In this document: piece by piece, positions 30,947-33,725 of the stretch | Position numbering within the stretch: the first letter of the stretch is position 1 | Layout of the letters: every line of letters starts with the position of its first letter | Source: Solirubrobacteraceae bacterium | Lineage (GTDB): Bacteria; Actinomycetota; Thermoleophilia; Solirubrobacterales; Solirubrobacteraceae | NCBI GenBank assembly: GCA_017744415.1 | Contig: JAGIBJ010000072.1 | Location: 1 to 33,725, forward strand | Length of the DNA: 33,725 nt | Direction of reading: 5' to 3' | The notes under the pieces: generated by a model | Told to the model about the DNA's origin: nothing | The model's input: the letters and a program-made list of their open reading frames with translations, nothing else | Databases searched by the model: none | Translations under genes and position numbers: made by a program

Positions 30947-31330
30947 GTGTCCGAGCAGCAGGCAGCACTCCGCAGCCACGCGTTGGCGCTCGATCCCGCC
31001 TCGCCGGCCACCGTCGACGAACTCGTCGCGCTTGCGCTCGCCGTCAGCGCGGCGAACCGAACGCTCCACGACCGCCACCGGGCGACCACGCAGTTCGACG
31101 TCGACGCCGTCACCGAAGACGACCAGGCGATCCGGATCCTCGCGTGGGCCGAGTTCGCCGACTTCGACGGCACCCACTGGACGCCGGTCGAGCTCGGCGT
31201 GCAGCAGGGCACCCGCGCGCTCACGCTTCGGACCGCCGCCCAGCACCACGACATCCCGGATGGCGTCGAGGGCTCCGCGCTCGCTGGCGCCGAGATCGAC
31301 TGGCAGCGAGCCACGTACCTCGCGACCTGA
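30947..31330 (+). CDS. Hypothetical cytoplasmic protein
   Basis: GTG 30947 gives 127 residues; the upstream in-frame sequence to 30737 overlaps the dioxygenase gene and is rejected. The N-terminal half is helical (ALRSHALALDPASPATVDELVALALAVSAANRTL), the second half is mixed, with a WAEFADFDGTHWTPVELG segment and an HH pair near residue 102. No signal peptide, membrane helix or known motif is present. It lies between the operon terminator and the DUF11 protein gene, and nothing ties it to either. I do not recognise a family; the coding call rests on frame, codon bias and length. Confidence 0.55.
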   Translation: MSEQQAALRSHALALDPASPATVDELVALALAVSAANRTLHDRHRATTQFDVDAVTEDDQAIRILAWAEFADFDGTHWTPVELGVQQGTRALTLRTAAQHHDIPDGVEGSALAGAEIDWQRATYLAT

Positions 31331-31393
31331 CTGGCCGTTGATGCGCGGCCGCCAGGGCCTGAATTCGGCGCCCGATCCTGTGCGTCACGTCCA

Positions 31394-31499
31394 ACCAGTA
31401 ATCCTGGTCGCTGTCTCGCCAGCTTCCGGCAAGGTGCCTGAGAGGACTGGCCGAACGTCCGACGAACAGGGAAGCGCACCGCGGTCCGCATCCGCGGTG
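31394..31499 (+). ncRNA. Structured leader candidate upstream of the DUF11 protein gene
   Basis: Inverted repeats found by eye: ACCAG/CTGGT (31394-31408), GGTGC (31433-31437) with GCACC (31476-31480), nested GGAC (31444-31447) with GTCC (31457-31460), and an 8-bp perfect hairpin CACCGCGG/CCGCGGTG (31477-31499). The last hairpin shares bases with GCACC, so the two folds exclude each other, as in attenuators or riboswitches. I could not match it to a known riboswitch class. The 229-nt gap 31331-31559 holds no other gene. Confidence 0.3.
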
Positions 31500-31559
31500 G
31501 GTCCATCGCCCCCGTTGCACTCCCACCACGTTCCCCCCGGCCCTCGCGGGCCGCACTCC

Positions 31560-33725
31560 ATGCCTGAGCTCCTCGCCCGGCGCGCGACCCGACCCCTCGC
31601 AACGGTCGTTCGCACCTTCGTCCGCACCCCCGCCGGACCCACACAGCCTTCGCCGAGCTCGCTCGACGCGTCGAGCCGCCGCGCGCGCCCGACCGCTGCA
31701 CGCGCGCTCCTGCTCGCCCTCGTCGCCGGCCTCGCCATGCCGGCCAGCGCGAACGCCGCGGCCCGCACGTTCAGCAACGCGTACGCGCAGACGCTGCGCG
31801 GCGACATCGCCGCCATCGGCAACGCCAACTCCAGCTGCGCCGCCGGCTGGGCGACGGGCTGCACGCCCAACGCCCTCGGCAACGGCAACTCCAACAACGC
31901 CTACGGCACGCTCGTGGATGTCGACGGCGTCGGCACCACCACGAACTCCAGCCAGGCGACGCTGAACATCCCCGCCGGCGCGATCATCCGCTACGCCCGC
32001 CTCGTGTGGAGCAGCGCCGGCGACGGCACCGACAACAACGGCGAGCGCACGGTCCAGTTCGACACGCCCGCCACGGCCGGCATCGCCTACTCCGCGGTGA
32101 GCGCCACCTACGCCACCGAGTGCGGCTCGGTGAACCCCGGCACCGGCAACTCGCGCGGCTTTGCCTGTGGCACCGACGTCACCGCGCTCGTGCAGGCCGG
32201 CGGCAACGGCCAGTACACGGTCGGCGGTATCGAGCAGCGCGCCACCGGCACCGCCCTCAACCCCGACCACTACAGCGGCTGGGGCCTCGAGGTGGTCTAC
32301 GAGCTCTCGACCGATCCGCCGCGGCGCTTGGTGCTCGCCGACGGCTTCGTGCGCGTCGCCTCGGGCGCGCCCAACTCGATCACCGCCAACGGCTTCGTCG
32401 CGCCCGCCAGCGGCACCGTGAACGCGCGCCTCACCTACATGGTCGGCGAGGGCGACTCGGAGATCAACGGCGACAACGCCACCTTCGGCACGCAGGTGCT
32501 CGACACCGCCGCCACGCCGAACCTCATGGACTCCGAGATCCGTGGCCTCACGCGCATGAGCGCGAAGAACCCGAACTACACGAACCACTACGGCTTCGAC
32601 ATCCACTCCGACCAGGTGAACGGCGCGATCGCCAACAACGCGACGAGCGCGACCTTCTCGTTCACCTCGACGCAGGACTCCTACTACCCGTTCGCGCTTG
32701 GCATCTCGATCGAACTCGGCGAGCCGAACCTCGTCCTCAACAAGACCCTCACCGACATCAACGGTGGCGCGGTCGAGCCCGGCGACACGATCGAGTACCA
32801 GATCGTCGCCACCAACACGGGCAACGACGGCGCGGCGAGCGTCGCCATCACCGACCCGATCCCGGCCAGCACCACCTACGTGCCCGGCTCGCTGCAGATC
32901 ACGGCCGGCGCCAACTCGGGCACCAAGACCGATGCCGCCGGTGACGACCAGGGCCGCTTCGGCTCCAACACCGTGACGATGAACGTCGGCACCGGCGCCA
33001 CCGCCACGACGGGCGGCGTGCTCGCGGCCAACGGCGGCACCACCACCATGCGCTTCCGCGTGGTGATCGACGCGAACGCCGACGAGGGCGTGCCGATCAC
33101 CAACACGGCGTCGGGCAGCTTCGTCGGCCAGACGAGCCTGCTTTCCTACGCCAATCCGTCGTCGGTCGCCGCGACCCCGGTGCAGCGCGCCGACATGGTC
33201 GTTGCGCAGACGATCACCGGTCTCACCGCGGGCGTGCAGGGCAACGTGCGCCTCACCGCCAGCAACATCGGCGGCTCGACGACCCACGGCCAGCCCGTCA
33301 CGCTCACCGCGACGGTGCCCGCAGGCGTCACCTTCGGCAGCATCACGAGCAGCACCGGGTGGACCTGCTCGGTCTCGCTCCCGACGATCACCTGCACCCG
33401 CACCGACACGCTCGGCGCCGCCGCGAGCTACCCGGACGTCGTCTACACCGTCACCCCGCCGGCCTCCGCCACGAGCGCCACCTTCGGCGCGACGATCGCG
33501 GGCGGCAACGAGGTGAACACGAGCAACGACACGAGCTCGCAGGCGGTCACCTTCCTGCGCAGCGCCGATCTGCGGATCACGAAGTCGGCGAGCGCCGCGA
33601 GCGCGATCGTGGGCAACACGCTCACCTACACGCTCACGGCCACGAACCTCGGCCCGTCGAACACCTCGGGCGTCGTGATCAGCGATCCGCTTCCGGCTGG
33701 CCTCACGCCGGGCACGGCCACGGTC
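31560..33725 (+). CDS. Large secreted DUF11-repeat surface protein (3' truncated by window end)
   Basis: ATG 31560 opens a frame of 722 codons that is still open at base 33725; an in-frame GTG at 31497 is an alternative start. A long basic n-region precedes the hydrophobic core (about 48-62) and an AxA-type cleavage site (PASANAAA). Residues about 70-385 are a Gly/Asn/Thr-rich beta domain of unknown name. Three DUF11-type Ig-like repeats follow: from about 390 (NLVLNKTLTD...DTIEYQIVATNTG), about 545 (ADMVVAQTI, more divergent) and about 669 (ADLRITKSAS...NTLTYTLTATNLG). Such repeats build stalks of large surface or secreted proteins in actinobacteria and other phyla. More repeats and an anchor probably lie beyond the window. 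Adhesion or envelope role is inference. Confidence 0.85.
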   Translation, partial: MPELLARRATRPLATVVRTFVRTPAGPTQPSPSSLDASSRRARPTAARALLLALVAGLAMPASANAAARTFSNAYAQTLRGDIAAIGNANSSCAAGWATGCTPNALGNGNSNNAYGTLVDVDGVGTTTNSSQATLNIPAGAIIRYARLVWSSAGDGTDNNGERTVQFDTPATAGIAYSAVSATYATECGSVNPGTGNSRGFACGTDVTALVQAGGNGQYTVGGIEQRATGTALNPDHYSGWGLEVVYELSTDPPRRLVLADGFVRVASGAPNSITANGFVAPASGTVNARLTYMVGEGDSEINGDNATFGTQVLDTAATPNLMDSEIRGLTRMSAKNPNYTNHYGFDIHSDQVNGAIANNATSATFSFTSTQDSYYPFALGISIELGEPNLVLNKTLTDINGGAVEPGDTIEYQIVATNTGNDGAASVAITDPIPASTTYVPGSLQITAGANSGTKTDAAGDDQGRFGSNTVTMNVGTGATATTGGVLAANGGTTTMRFRVVIDANADEGVPITNTASGSFVGQTSLLSYANPSSVAATPVQRADMVVAQTITGLTAGVQGNVRLTASNIGGSTTHGQPVTLTATVPAGVTFGSITSSTGWTCSVSLPTITCTRTDTLGAAASYPDVVYTVTPPASATSATFGATIAGGNEVNTSNDTSSQAVTFLRSADLRITKSASAASAIVGNTLTYTLTATNLGPSNTSGVVISDPLPAGLTPGTATV

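Noticed and set aside
31433-31480. Resemblance of the leader to a TPP riboswitch (CTGAGAG and CAGGGAAG pieces)
   Set aside because: The conserved core and spacing are missing, and the downstream gene is not linked to thiamine.

Overview
The window is very GC-rich, densely coded actinobacterial DNA with strong G/C third positions. It has many ATGA/GTGA stop-start overlaps, GTG starts and several secreted proteins. The mix of genes (secreted clan GH-A-like glycosidases, DUF11 surface protein, YkuD transpeptidase, a NuoM with an 'AYR' motif in place of the usual 'AHTEAPT') suggests the Thermoleophilia/Solirubrobacterales, but this is an inference from gene content; no rRNA or marker phylogeny is available. 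I saw no tRNA, rRNA, insertion sequence, prophage or CRISPR array.

Left part (1-11563). It opens inside a secreted Pro/Thr-rich protein, followed by a secreted glycosidase-like protein. Next comes an unusual cluster (1990-6392): a polytopic membrane protein with a histidine-kinase-type ATPase domain but no obvious phospho-acceptor histidine ahead of it, a 96-residue helical protein faintly like type VII secretion partners, a 172-residue helical protein, and a receiver-like regulator lacking the conserved lysine. A phosphoribosyltransferase, a short-chain dehydrogenase and a divergent NarL-type two-component pair (7964-9570) follow. Two tandem minus-strand genes are paralogues of the first glycosidase (9625-11563).

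Centre (11952-24623). Ten genes of respiratory complex I, nuoE to nuoN, run in canonical order, mostly with translational-coupling overlaps. nuoA-D are not upstream; the block starts at nuoE, beside an opposite-strand gene. Cluster ligands are intact in NuoE, F, G (including the N7 ligands) and I. NuoL and NuoM appear to deviate at the conserved TM5 glutamate of the antiporter-like subunits (Gly and Asp). A 19-codon mini-ORF with internal direct repeats bridges nuoL and nuoM, and a 22-codon ORF overlaps the nuoE start.

Right part (24838-33725). An L,D-transpeptidase converges on a TetR repressor. The repressor is divergent from a four-gene aromatic-degradation operon: FAH-family hydrolase, FAD hydroxylase, NmrA-like protein and extradiol dioxygenase. 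The divergent region holds two strong inverted repeats, good operator candidates. A small hypothetical gene follows, and the window ends inside a large secreted DUF11-repeat protein whose leader contains competing hairpins.

Several genes carry a TANNNT-like box 6-8 nt before the start codon, suggesting leaderless transcription.
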